From Alligator mississippiensis (Eukaryota; Chordata; Crocodylia; Alligatoridae): a DNA stretch of 64,000 bases. Shown in pieces: positions 1-11,971 of the stretch (positions within the stretch are counted from its first letter, which is position 1; every line of letters starts with the position of its first letter). Below the pieces are notes generated by a model, which did no database searches, was not told the origin of the DNA, and saw nothing but the letters and a program-made list of their open reading frames with translations. Where the stretch lies: positions 59,195,444 to 59,259,443 of the forward strand of contig NC_081832.1 of assembly GCF_030867095.1 (NCBI RefSeq). Direction: 5' to 3'. A program made the position numbers and the translations under genes.

Positions 1-178
1 GATCGGCAGTGCACCCGGAAGTGGACCAGAAGCACTTCCTAGTCTGCCGGGGAGCCCCCTGGCTTGGCAACTAGTGCCTCCTGGGGTCCCCCTGTGGCTG
101 ATCAATTAATCAATCAAATCACTGTTCCCCAAATCAGGTTGAATCCGAATCGAATATGGCCCACTTCGCACACCCCTA
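1..178. mobile_element. hAT-like non-autonomous element, family 1 copy 1 (partial, cut by window edge)
   Basis: This is the right-hand part of a short DNA transposon that has three further copies here (2226, 8854, 44626). It ends in GCACACCCCTA, the inverted complement of the TAGGGCTGTGC start seen in the other copies, preceded by a run of GAATC/GATTC motifs. An imperfect hairpin (GGACCAGAAGCACTTCCTAG) lies near base 22. There is no transposase reading frame. The left end and left TSD lie outside the window; the right flank begins CTCCCTAT. Family assignment rests on similarity to the other copies. Confidence 0.75.
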
Positions 179-204
179 CTCCCTATACTGTATGTTCCCT
201 GGAC

Positions 205-428
205 CAGGAGTTGGCAATGTTTTGGGGCAGAGTGCCAAAAACACCCACAACTTTGTAAGATGTTGGCTTGCCAGGAACAGATGGCAGGGGAGCCATAAGG
301 GACCTGATCTTTGTTGTGGCAGAGCAACCTTGGCCCTTTCCTTGCTGTCCACCCCAAGACTCACATGCCAAGCAAAATGGTTTTGTGTGCCATGCTCTGG
401 CACTTGTGCCAGGGTTTGCCTACCCCTG
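205..428. mobile_element. short hAT-like MITE with TIR CAGGRGTWGGCAA
   Basis: The left end CAGGAGTTGGCAA and right end TTTGCCTACCCCTG are inverted complements with two mismatches. Flanking octamers CCCTGGAC (197-204) and TGCTGGAC (429-436) match at 6 of 8 positions, consistent with a decayed 8-bp hAT duplication. The 224-bp interior has no meaningful reading frame. It is therefore a non-autonomous copy. Confidence 0.65.
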
Positions 429-1033
429 TGCTGGACCATTATAGCCACAACACTGTATTTAGTAGCACAGAAGGGCTGCATCCTTATTACATTATTAGCT
501 TGAGCATGAACAGCACTTGAGCTTCCATCCATGCCCTTTGTGGTTTTGAGTGTAAATCAGCAATTACCTTGAGCTTGAGACTTTGGTATATAGCCAGCAG
601 TTGGGTTTGGACCAACACTCAAGTTACCGCAAGCTATCGCTGCAGTGAAGACAAAGCTTGTGACTTCAGAAGATGAAATAGATCAAATACTAAGTGCTAT
701 CATAAAAGCTGCACAACTTTAAACTCTATTTTCATTTTCTAGTGGCACATGAAGATTGTGACTGAGGGTGGACTTCTATTATGCTTTATTCAGTGCAAAT
801 GTATGAGAATCCATGCCCCTTACAACCTACATTTATGAAAGCATTTCATTTGCATTTATAGGCAAGTTAAAAATGAAAACATATTGTTCAAATGAAAAAT
901 ATCACCCTCTGATGGCAGATGTTTAGCAGCTTATCTGCAATGAGTTTGAAAATCATTCATGGGACAGCACCTTCACCTCAGGATTGAACTACAATTACAG
1001 TTGGAGAAGCCTGCACTGTTGCTGTTCTAGAGC
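429..1033. other. intergenic, no feature recognised
   Basis: Ordinary AT-rich intergenic DNA between two short MITEs. No exon, RNA gene or repeat boundary could be supported. Confidence 0.6.
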
Positions 1034-1041
1034 CTCTATGG

Positions 1042-1228
1042 CAGGGGTGGGCAAAATGCGGCCCGGGGGCTGGATGAGGCCCACCAGGCTATTCTATCTG
1101 CCCCACAGGGCCCCTAAAAAATTTAGAAAATTTATATTTATCTGCCCTGGGCTGCCAATCATGTGGCCCTCAATGGCTTGCCAAAACTCAGTAAGCAGCC
1201 CTCTGCTCAAAATAATTGCCCGCCCCTG
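1042..1228. mobile_element. 187-bp hAT-like MITE with perfect 8-bp TSD
   Basis: The element starts CAGGGGTGGGCAAA and ends TTGCCCGCCCCTG, so the termini are inverted repeats. It is flanked by identical octamers CTCTATGG at 1034-1041 and 1229-1236. The 8-bp duplication plus CAGGG terminus is the hAT signature. The interior contains GCGGCCC-type CpG-rich sequence and no transposase. It shares its terminal style, but not its interior, with 205-428 and 34332-34543. Confidence 0.88.
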
Positions 1229-1236
1229 CTCTATGG

Positions 1237-2217
1237 AATATACAAGACTGCCATGTGATACAGTTCTGTTCATGGGCACTAACATTTATACATGTTCCTA
1301 TAAAAAAAGCGATGTAAGGGAACCAATTACCTAAAAATATTTTAATAAAATAAAACTCTTAGTGTATCAAATCTCTTCAAATATGGCATTTAAAAATATT
1401 TCTTCTAAAAATGGTCTGTTGAATTTAAGTTTAAAAAAATACTTTTATGTGCATCATAGATGTTGCATCCTTGTAAACATGTTTTAAACTCCCCGCCCCC
1501 CCTTAAATTGAGTCTGAAAATTTAGGTGCATTTTCAATTCAAAGCCATCTTTAATTTGAAGAAATCTGGTATGTAGCTTTTCCCCGTTCTTATGTGATTC
1601 AAAGGTAAGATGTCAATTGGTCTTATCAAATGACTAATCTGCTGCTGGAAATGGGACAAATAGGTCTGGAAAAATAGGTAAACACTGAAAAACCCAATTG
1701 ACCCTTATTACAAATGCCATTCCTGCCTTAGGCACTGCTCATCCTTTTCACTCCAGAATTACTATACACCTAGCAGTTACTTTTGATAGGGATGCTATTG
1801 CATGTAGCAGCAGCAGATTACTTGGCTGATTCAGCAAAGCAGTTCCCAAAACAACTGTTTTTTGGAGATAATACTGTCAGCCATGACTTTATAGCATGAA
1901 TGTCTGGATACTACAGCAACGAGTACAGTATAAATAGGCAAGTCTATTCGCAGCTGGCAAGTGTCTGGTTCTGGAGTGCACACAGTTTAATTTTTTGTGA
2001 ATTTACCTCTAGTGATATGCCCCTGCTTCACTACTGAAAACCAAGAATGCATATTGTATTCAAATCTGATATGATCTGTTCTTGCTACCAGGCATATCTA
2101 TACTGTTCCCAAGCATTCCTTGACTTATTTACTGATGTAACAAGTATGTTAGTCATGGAGCTGGTTTCTCGCATGGAAATGAATGGACTGAAAACACCCA
2201 CTCACTACCCATAACAG
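1237..2217. other. intergenic, no feature recognised
   Basis: AT-rich sequence with a short C-run near 1492. Nothing could be assigned. Confidence 0.6.
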
Positions 2218-2225
2218 CTAAACAG

Positions 2226-2809
2226 TAGGGCTGTGCAGAGCTTCGGTCCGATTCGGTGGCCGAATCTCCAAATCCAAATCACATCAGAGGACCCTTCCAT
2301 CTCTCTAAATTCAAAACCTTCCAAGCCGATTCGAGAGATTCAGACATACAGACAGCTTTAAATGTTTTTTCTACATAACTCTAGGTACCAGGGGCTCGTG
2401 AGTGCTGCCATGCTGGGACGGACAGAGTATCCCACAGGAGTGCGGGGGGCTCCCCAGCATGGTCAGCAGCAGACCCTGAAGCTGATCGCCGAGCTGGGGA
2501 GGTGGGGGGGGGGGAGGGGAGGGGAGGGGCAGCATGCCTCTCAGCAGACCCGGAAGTGGACCAAAAATATTTCCGGTCCACTTCTGGGTTCGCCGCCAAG
2601 CACATGGAGGGCCCCCCCCCGCACTCCTGTGGGACGCTCCATGCGCCCCAGCATCTCAGTGATCATGAGCTGCACCTGCTACCTCAAGGTACGTAGAAAA
2701 AACATTTAAAGCTGTACCTACGTCTGAATTGCTGATTCTCTGAATCGGCATGGAATCTTTAGATTCGGATTCAGCCGAATTGATCAGACAGTGATCCGAA
2801 TCACCCCTA
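2226..2809. mobile_element. hAT-like foldback element, family 1 copy 2
   Basis: The start TAGGGCTGTGCAGAGC and end TCACCCCTA are flanked by CTAAACAG (2218-2225) and CTAAATAG (2810-2817), an 8-bp duplication with one mismatch. Both subterminal regions carry related inverted segments: GATTCGG-rich DNA and a TTTAAATGTTTTTTCTACAT block on the left that reappears inverted near 2691-2714. A central hairpin at about 2551-2590 pairs GGAAGTGGACC with GGTCCACTTC. No transposase frame is present. The 584-bp length against 766 bp for copy 4 implies internal and right-end deletions. Confidence 0.82.
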
Positions 2810-2817
2810 CTAAATAG

Positions 2818-5800
2818 CAACAATGTTCGAAGCCGCAAATTCACACTTGTGATCTAGGCTTTGTCACTTTGTCCCTTTACTAGTCTTTAAATCAAATGCC
2901 AGTCCCTCCAGGATATTTTTAAAATTACTCTTATACCGCTACTTATTTACCCAGAAGCTTAGGTCATCTAGATTAGAAAGATCAAAAGATTGATTTGTTG
3001 TATTGATGGGAAGGAAGCATGTTGCTATGTAATTTTTTTTCCTATCAGTGCTCTTTTGGTCAACCATTGATGCAAATCACCCCGAGTTCCTGTAATCAGA
3101 AAAATTCTGCATTGACTGAGTCCTGGTATGAACATATTTCACTTCACATGTAGGAAATGAAGAGCCAAAATATCTCTCCTCTTATATTGGTGTGGAGAAG
3201 GCATCCAACTAACATAGACTATAAAAGTTATTGCTTTACAAAGTACTTTAACATTCAGTGATTGTAATGAAAAATGTAAATGCCACCTCAATGCAATATT
3301 TATAGGGGGACAGACCAACTGCACTAAAAAATAAACATAATTGTTTAAAAAGGACAGTGTGAATAAATGGCCTCAAGAACTATTCTACAGACACCTTAAT
3401 CATTCAATAGCTTTCATTCAGAAATAAAATGATCTTATTTAATGAGTATCTTGAATGTTATTCAGAGATGGCTAAGAGAAATATTTCTGACAAAAGGAAC
3501 TAGAGCTGGAACAAAATGCTAGACTAGATTAAGAATCACTGAATAATGAAGTAGAGGTACAAATACAGAAGTAATGGAATTGGAGTTAGTGGGCTGAGAA
3601 AAGAACTGGGACTCTGGTGCTCAGCTGATGGAAAATGCAGTATCTCCACTAATCTGAACAGAACTACTTGTATTTACACCGAGTAGCCATCCCTGGGAGC
3701 CAGAAGTACTGGATGTTTACATTTCAGCCAGTGCATTGTGTAAGACTCCTGGCAGGCCACTTAGCAAATTCTCAAAGGGACCACTATTTGGGGTGTCAGA
3801 GGTAACCAATGCCCATCTTGAAGCTTGCTTTTTTACAGTGCTAAACACTTGTAATTTCCAATAAAGTCACTGCCCTGTCTGTTCAAAGAATATAATACTT
3901 TCCCAGGTGGAATGCAATGGTGTGTCATTCATACCTGTCAGCTTTAATATCCTGGAATATAAATTAGTGATCTGATGCCCATATTTTCACAAAGGGTTAC
4001 TACACAAATGTCCTCTTCAGGCTGTGCACCATGGGCACATGTGCTTATGGAGAAAAGGGTGAGAATAGAGAATCTATTCATTTTGTTCTAACATGAACAA
4101 AAAAACTCTTTCAACTTGAGCCAAGGAAGAAGGTAATCATGCTTGGCAAACAGAACTTTGATGGAAGTGTTTCCATTTAATTCCTGAAATATTCAGATAA
4201 CATATTGATATCAATGCAGCATTCAGTTTGTACAATAATTTGAAGCAAAGTGTTAAGATGATATAGTTGTAGCTGTGGCCAGGAAGAGGTCCCTAGGAAG
4301 TGTTTTAATATTTCCTGCCATGTGCAGTATGGTCCATTCCAAAGTTTAAAAAAAAGTATTTTGACAAACTCTAGGGACAAATGTGTGGTGACAGAGATGG
4401 TTTTGCTGAATCCAGAAAAGAAATGGACACAAGGTCAAGGACATCACCAAAGCTTTCCAATTTGGTGATCCAGAATTTGGTCTAGGGGCTACCCCTTCCA
4501 GCAGTCTGCTAATACTGGTTTGAAGTGTTACAAGTAACAAGAATGGAAAACAAAGGCTTACAGACTGTTTTTTAAAGGACCTGCTTACCTGTATATGATT
4601 TTCCCCCCATGGATATTTAGATGACACAAAAGCTTATTGAACGCTTCTCTACTTTTTGTTAAACCCACAGATATAGCTGATAGAGGGGTGGGTTTTTGGC
4701 TACTTTCCCTAAAAAGGGCTGTTTTAATCCCATAACTTTGCTCTTCATCTGTTTCTTTACATAGACATTTTCATTCAGATGTGTCCCATGCCAGAGTTCA
4801 AACACAGTGAGTTTTCTATTCAGTTCTTTACCTGCAGCAGCTCTTAGCAACTATGAATAGTAGTATCTGATGAGTAATTTGTGTTTAAGTGAAACTCTAG
4901 GGGACAGCTAATCTTAAACCAAATTACTTGACCAAGAATCCTAAACAACAGCTAGGATAAATGTCAGATTTTGCACAAAACTAATGTAGTCTTGTGCAAG
5001 ATTTTCTGTCAAGGAACATTATTTGTTTTTAGCTCCTGGGTGTCTGGTGTCTCAAAATCAGGCTCAATGTGTTTTTAGAGAGAAATGTAAAAGACCACAT
5101 TTACTAAGCTACAAGAATTGATAAAGATTTAGTATATCCACACATCCCCAGTAATTCTTTGAAAGCAAAATAGATATATATTGCAAGAAAATGCAAGAAC
5201 TGGAATATTTATTCCTGTTTCTTAGATTCTAAAAACATATATTTGGAACCCAAAATATATATATTCCAATCATATAATATATTTGACTGTTATTTATTGC
5301 ATTATTTATTCTCTACAAACACTCCAAGGTTTTCTAGCATGTTGAATTCTTGAATAATTAAAAGCAATTAAGGAAAAGTGCAGAATTAATGGAGCAAGAT
5401 AATGTGTTCAGAGATACAATTATTATATTTATTCCATAAATTAAAAATGGAGTTAATAAGAGTTATTAAAGTTGAACAGTTAAGCATTCAAGTCAGATAG
5501 TGCCAAAGAAAGGCTGCAATTGCACCCATATTCTTTTGCTTCCTTGTACCTGACTGCATATCATTTTCTAAGTTATATAGTATTCATTCTGCCATAACTT
5601 GAGACACATATGTAGCATCTTCTATTACCATATTCAAGCGAGACAAAAAGGGCTATTAAAGCTATTCTACATATAAGATATAATAAAAATAAGGACTGTG
5701 CCAAACCACATACTAAATGAATGGAGAAGTGAATCCAGAGTGAATGGAATGCCTTACAAGAGGCACAAAGCTATAGAAAAAGATGACCACTGTGTCACAT

Positions 5801-8800
5801 TGACCAGAATATACTGGTAGTTCAGGGACCACACACTACACCTGTATGCTTATTTTGCTTCTCTCCCAGGGCAAAAAAAATTTGCAGACTGTCTGATTTT
5901 TGAGGGATTAATCATGCACTTTTATTGCTCTCTTCAATTTCCCTCCAAGCAGAGATCAGGCCTAGAAAATTTCTGTCCAACAGATGTCACAAAGCTGACG
6001 GACTTTAAATTGGAGGTTAGAATTGAAATGGTTAGGCAACCTTAGTTAGAGCTAGAACTAATGTCATCATGACATTAATACAACACCTTTCATCCCCAAA
6101 AATTCAAAAGTGTTTATGCATATACACAAGGATCTATGAAACACTACCATCTCACAGAGGCATAGCAAGCTCATTGACTAACCAGGGCCAGGGGAGGTGG
6201 GATGTATGTAGACTGCGGGTGGGAGAAGGTAGAAGGGGGTGCATGGGTGAAGGGAAGAGAAATCTTAGGTGCCTGGGCTACTGCTGCTGCAGTGTCATCA
6301 GCTCTGGTGGTAGCAGTCCCATGAATAGGCTCCTTGGGAGCTAATCTTAGTACCCTATTCACTCCCCCACCTTCCCAGATACATACATATAGGGTGCAGG
6401 GCTGTGCTTGTTCTGGTAAAGGCTTCTGAGGGGAGGGAGTGGGATGAGCACTATTCCTTTGACTCACTTGCCCTCCCCCCAGATATACTACTTGGTGCAG
6501 TGCTGTGCTGCCTGGCTCTTATGCTACACAGCACTGCCTTTGCCATAGCAAAGCAGTGCAGGGGCATATTCTGGCACCCCCTCATAGTTGGCACTTGGGG
6601 CTGGTGGCTTGTTTGCCCTTCCCTAGTTATATTACTGGTACTCAGGAGCTGTTCCAATAGTACAGAGCAACATTACCCAATGGATTTACAGAAGAAGAGT
6701 GGAGCTGAGTGTAATCCTTAGGGCTGGTGCTGGCATGGCACAAGCAGCCAGTGCAGCAGACCTGAAGCCCAGCCAGCAAGGATGACAGTGACTAAGACAG
6801 TGGTTACAATCTATCTTTGCCCTACTGCAGAGTAGTGCTGATGACAGCTCAGCTACAGCTGAGTATCTGAACTAGTGAATTCAGGTCAACTGCAGAGAAA
6901 ATTGAGGTAGACAGAAGGCAATTATCCAAAAAATGCTTTCATGGTGACCACCCCTAGCCTTGTGAAAAGTGCCAAGAGATCTTTAATTGCCTCTATATTA
7001 TGTGTCACGTGAAAGACAGCACCATGCTAACTAAGGGATTGTTTATATAAATTGACCTGAATGAGCTATTTCCCAATAGTTATTCTGTAATAAGATTCTA
7101 CTTTGGAAGTATACTCATTATTCTACAATGCAAATTACTTATTCCATAGTAGAGTGTCACCACAGGCCATTATTCCAGAATAACTGTTGTGGTCAGTTTT
7201 CCTGTATAGAAAAGCCCCAGTACAATATTAGGGCACAGATTTTGTATTGACCCAGAGAGAAGATTGTCACTTAATCAGCTACAGCACCACACTGGGTGTT
7301 TCGTGGAGGTGTCCCACTCAAATATAGAAAAGATCTAAGCCTGATGAAGCTAGACAGTACTCTCTTAGCTAATTAATGGCAGACTTAAAAGCGTGATACC
7401 ATTAGAAGTCAATCACAGGATGAGGAATGGATTAGAGACTAGCACCAGCAAGTGAAGACCTGCTTCTGGTGAGTTCCTGGGCAAACATAGGATAAAAAAG
7501 CCAGATAACCTCCATTAGCTTAAAGATGGATGCTTTTCAGAAGTTTTGTGAAAAGTGGGTGAGTCCAAAAGCAGAGAGACAGGCCCACAGCAAAGAATAA
7601 AGGAAAACCAAAAATGACTTCAGAACTAAATTTCCACCAAGGCAATGCTCATTATTGGAGTCATTTGGTTCTTTCTTCCCCGCTGAAACTAGAGATAGTT
7701 TGGAGTCTATCTGACAAAATACTGTATATCAAATTTAAGTAAAAAATAAATGACTGTGAACAGACTTGTGACCAATGGGCAGAAGCAGTCAAATAAGGCA
7801 GAAAGGAACATATAGAAAGTCAAGCCTGAGCAGAAAGGCTTAAAAACAGCATTTGGAAGAAAAAAAAAAAAAAGAGTGAAGTGAGGCAGATAGAAACAAC
7901 TGGAAAGCAAATTCAAACCCAACATATGTAAGGTCCAGTCATAGGAAAAGAAAATCTTGATTTCCTAGCTTTTCTGAAAAAAAAAAATCCCTTTTATATT
8001 AGGTTTGCAAATACAATATTACCTTATATATGTACTAACCGTTACATTATTCTGGCCAGAGACTCATCTATGATGGGCAAAATAGTACCTATTAACATTG
8101 TTTCAATTTCAGCTCACAGACAGTGTGATCTTAGGTGGAGGAAGGAAGAAAAAGGATATTAACATTTGAAGGAAACAAAATTTTCATTTCCCATGATCTT
8201 AAATTCAGTGATATAGTCCTGTAAAATAGTCCTCGTGGAGCCCCTCCAAAGAGAAAACACTGAAGCTACAATTCTGTAGTGCGCAAAGCTTGAGATACAC
8301 ATAGTGGAAGTAACACATTGTTTTAGAATTCAAAATCAACTAATTAATTAAACTAAAACCATGGAGGAAAATGAATCATAAATCTCTGAGGATGAACACT
8401 TGCAGGAGTTAATATATGATTCTGCTTATAAATTCTTATTCTATTTGGATGAAATTCATCCCTGGGCAAAGGGCCAGAAAGGGCCTATGTTATGCTCTAC
8501 TTAAACTCTGAAAATAGAAAATTAAGAGTATTTTAGTTAAAGGATAATTTCAGAGCCTAAATCCCACTGGCTTTCAATGAGATTAAGGCTACTAAGGGGC
8601 ACAATTTCTGAAGGTGGAGACAAATGAACCAGTTATAACATGTTAAAAAGGGGCAGGGACTCACTGCATGTCAGCTGCTCTGCAATAATTGTTCCTGTGC
8701 CAGCATTTTCCTCATGGTAAATAAAAGCTAATCTGTGGTAATTTAATCCTCAATGAAAGAGGGGAAAGTTACCATAGTTAAGATTTCACTTACTGTAAGG

Positions 8801-8845
8801 CAGGAACAGGCATACAGTTAATGTAGAGCAGCTGATGTGATGTAG
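2818..8845. other. 6-kb intergenic stretch without recognised gene
   Basis: AT-rich sequence with several A- or T-runs (for example 7860-7874). Possible open frames are short and lack splice or family support. Ancient repeat debris is probable, but no boundary, TSD or second copy was identified. Confidence 0.55.
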
Positions 8846-8853
8846 CTGTCCAC

Positions 8854-9610
8854 TAGGGCTGTGCAATGCTTTGGTCCCCGATTCAGTTTGGCAGAGATTT
8901 GGCCCAATTTGGTGGCTGAATCTCCAAATCCAAATCGAATTGGGAGACCCTTTAATCTCTCCAAATTGAATCGGAACCCTCCCCATAGATTGGACATAGA
9001 CACAGCTTTAAATGTTTTTTCTACGTACCTCAAGGTACCAGGCAGCTCGTCAACACTGAAATGGTGGGGTGGATGGAGCATTCCACAGGAGCGGGGTGGG
9101 AGTGGCGGGGGGCGGTGCAGTCAGCAGCAGACCCAGAACTGGACCAGAAGCACTTCTGGTCCACTTCTGGGTTCACTAGGGAACATGCAGGGGGCCCCCC
9201 TGCGCCCTACTGGCCTGGCAACTGGTGCCTCCTGGGTCTAGAGGGGCACCCGGGGTCCCCCTGCAGCCGATCACCAAGCTGGGGGGGGATATGAGGGGGT
9301 CCCTCAGCACACTCCTCGGTGAACCCGGAATTGGACTTCCGGGTTCGCCACCGAGCATGCTGGGGCCCCCGTGCTCCTGTGGGATGCTCCATCCGCCCCA
9401 TCGTCACAGCGTTCACGAGCTGTGCCTGATACCTTGAAGTACGTAGAAAAAATATTTAAAGCTTTGTCTATGGTCGAATCAGCGTCGAATCTGCAGATTC
9501 AGATTTGGCTGAATCGAATTGGGGCAGTGATCTGAATCAACTAATCGAATCACTGTCCCCGGTTCAGGCCGAATCCGAATCGAATCCAACCCATTTCGCA
9601 CAACCACTCT
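8854..9610. mobile_element. hAT-like foldback element, family 1 copy 3
   Basis: Begins TAGGGCTGTGCAATGC and runs to a degraded right end near 9605-9610 (TTTCGCACAACCACT). The left flank CTGTCCAC (8846-8853) resembles CTTTTCAC at 9611-9618 at 6 of 8 positions, so the TSD is only probable and the right boundary is uncertain by a few bases. Two internal hairpins are visible: around 9127-9170 (GGACCAGAAG / CTTCTGGTCC) and around 9320-9350 (AACCCGGAA / TTCCGGGTT). There is no coding capacity. Confidence 0.8.
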
Positions 9611-9618
9611 CTTTTCAC

Positions 9619-10596
9619 CCTCTGTAACTGTTTGTTTGTCCACAATGTAAGTGGCCAAAATACAGGCAGTGCCTAGTAGGATTTTCAACAGATTCTGAGC
9701 AGGTTAGGTACTTATTTGCAGATTAGGCACCTAAAAGGCTTTAAGAATCTGGCCCTATATATGCATGAACAACTGAAAATGTAGCTTATTCTCCTAAATC
9801 ATTGTGGTGCTTTTGAAAATTTCACCCATAAACTGCACTGTTTATTTAACACTTTGCAGGTGTCTTTCAGTTGATTTTGCTTTACAGATTCTACCAGACT
9901 ATCTGGGAAATACGTATCAGAGTGAAGGTGAATTTATGTCAGATATACAAATATCAATATTCAACCATAAGGCTTTTAAGGGAAAATAGTGTAGTTTGTA
10001 TGTATAGGCAAAAGATTCCTGTTTATATTAATGTAGTACCTAGCATGTTGTGTGAATTATCAAAAACACATAATCATTGATATAAAGTTTAACAGCTTCA
10101 CATTTTTGTGGGGCAATCTAGGCCCAAGTGACATTTTGCATCTTGAATTTAGTTTCCTCAGAACTATTTTTTTTAATAATAAAGATTTCTTAACAAGTCA
10201 CTTGTAATTATGTATCCAATATTAGAAGAATGTTATAATATAGTAGGGAAAATAGTATTTTAGTAACTTCAGCCTTTTTTTCCGGTTTGTTTGTTTAAAC
10301 ACACCAGTATGCTGAGAACCAGTGTGGATAGCACTGATATATAAAGATGCATACATTTTAGAATATAGCAGAAATCAGTCAAATTACAAGATAAGACATG
10401 AAGAAGATTCGGACTCAAAGCTCTTTAAACTTATAAAATAACCATGAGACATGTCAGTATAGATCTATTACCTGTATTTGACCCCAACTGCTCAATGGCA
10501 TTTGTAAATTTTTGTATCAACCTACTTTATGGTTACAGCTTGGGATCAAGTGAATAATGGGCACTATCTGATCAGATCAGTTCTCTATATGGACAC
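9619..10596. other. intergenic, no feature recognised
   Basis: AT-rich DNA between a hAT-like element and the LTR. No exon or repeat end could be placed. Confidence 0.55.
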
Positions 10597-11613
10597 TGTG
10601 GTGGGCCAGTAGGGGGTGCTCCTGTGTTGAGCCACCCACCTCAGTGCGCCCGACCACCTTCCAGGCTCTGAGTGCCTCCCTTGGGGCGCCTCACGTCTGG
10701 ATGACCCCCTTCCTGGAACACACCCGCTAGCCTAGGGTAAAAGCTGCCACCACCCAGGGCTGGGTTTGATTCTGGCTCTGTGCATCCTGAGAAACACAGG
10801 CCTAGTAGCCCTCAAGGGTACTTGACTCACTTCAAGCACTTGGGGGTGCTTCTCTCAGTCAGAAGCACAAGTAGTGGTCTCCCTTAGTCAGCCGAACCAA
10901 GGGGACCCCAAGGCATAATCTGGACCCACACCCAATAAGTCTCCCACGCTAGGTACAAAGGAGAACTTTATTGGTCACAAGGGGTAGGGTTGCAATAGGG
11001 TACAGGGTACAGCAATATCAGAGAAATCCCATAGAGCAAACTGGCATGGCTGGGTAGCCTTTGATCATGCATCTGAGTTACTGCAAGCTATATATCGCGT
11101 TAGATCTCAGGTATCTTACTCACAAGTATCATCCAGAGGCAGGTGGAGATTCCCTCTGGAGGCAGGCAGTTCCTTGATCATGAGTTTTGAGAAAGAGCAA
11201 GTTTCAGACGGTTCAGCTCCTCTCTCTCTCTCTCTCTCTCTCTCTGAGTCTTCCTCATGGCCGTTGCCTCTTCCTCCTGGGCAGTCCTTAACTTATATAG
11301 CCCTTATAACCTCATTTACCTGGTCCAGTGAAGGCCAGCACCTGTTGGCTGTCAGCCAACCAATTTGAAATGCATCACTAGTTGCTGGGCAGACTGGCAG
11401 TTCCTAGCTCTCCAGGGAGTCCAAGCCCCTCACCCAGGTATGTGATGCCAGTCACGTAGGCAGAGGAAGCAGGTTTCCCCACTCTCCCAGGAATATATGT
11501 AGGAATTTACCTAAAGAGATAGGGTAAGGTGTGTACCCTCTGCAGGGCCCATCTTAACCAAATTTTCACAGAGCAGAGTTTTTGGGGAAAAAAAGAGGTG
11601 GCCTTCTGCCACA
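10597..11613 (-). mobile_element. probable solo LTR of an endogenous retrovirus-type element
   Basis: The 1,017-bp block starts TGTGG and ends CCACA on the + strand, the usual TG...CA LTR border with a short inverted repeat. Read on the - strand it has a TATA-like box (CTATATAAGT read across 11300-11291) and, about 320 bases later, a poly(A) signal AATAAAG (10972-10966), the order expected inside one LTR. Flanks GACAC and GATAT are only a weak match for a 5-bp TSD. No internal gag, pol or env-like frame adjoins it, hence solo. A (TC)n microsatellite lies at 11221-11245. Confidence 0.6.
11221..11245. repeat. (TC)n microsatellite
   Basis: About twelve uninterrupted TC dinucleotides inside the LTR-like block. 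Confidence 0.95.
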
Positions 11614-11971
11614 GATATTATACAAAGTTCCAATCCTTGACTTCATCTCATGTTCACTAGAAATTTAGCATATAATTAACTTTTAAAGTTCAAGAATAGA
11701 CTTCTGGGGCATGTGTGTATATGGTGGGATTTTATAAATCCTTTAAGAATCATTCATAAAACTGACAAAATAAGCTCTGCCATCTTATGACCAGGAAAAT
11801 CATTAGATTACCATAAAGGAGAATGACTGATTCTTTTCTGTATTTTTTGTATTCTGTATGACTGATTATTTCACCCAAGCCAATTGTCTGTAATTAATCA
11901 ATTATGATGTTTTAAAACAGTGATTAATTACTTGAAATATAATATATTGTTTTACATCTAAACTGTTTTAC
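11614..11971. other. intergenic, no feature recognised
   Basis: AT-rich spacer between the LTR-like block and the CR1 fragment. Confidence 0.55.

Noticed and set aside
205-1228. 205-428 and 1042-1228 as one longer transposon
   Set aside because: Each has its own inverted termini and its own flanking octamer pair, so they are separate insertions.
7290-7380. Possible 5S rRNA-like or SINE head (CACTCAAATATAG, AAGCTAGACAGTACTCT)
   Set aside because: Only scattered short similarities. The internal promoter elements and the required paired stems are not present.
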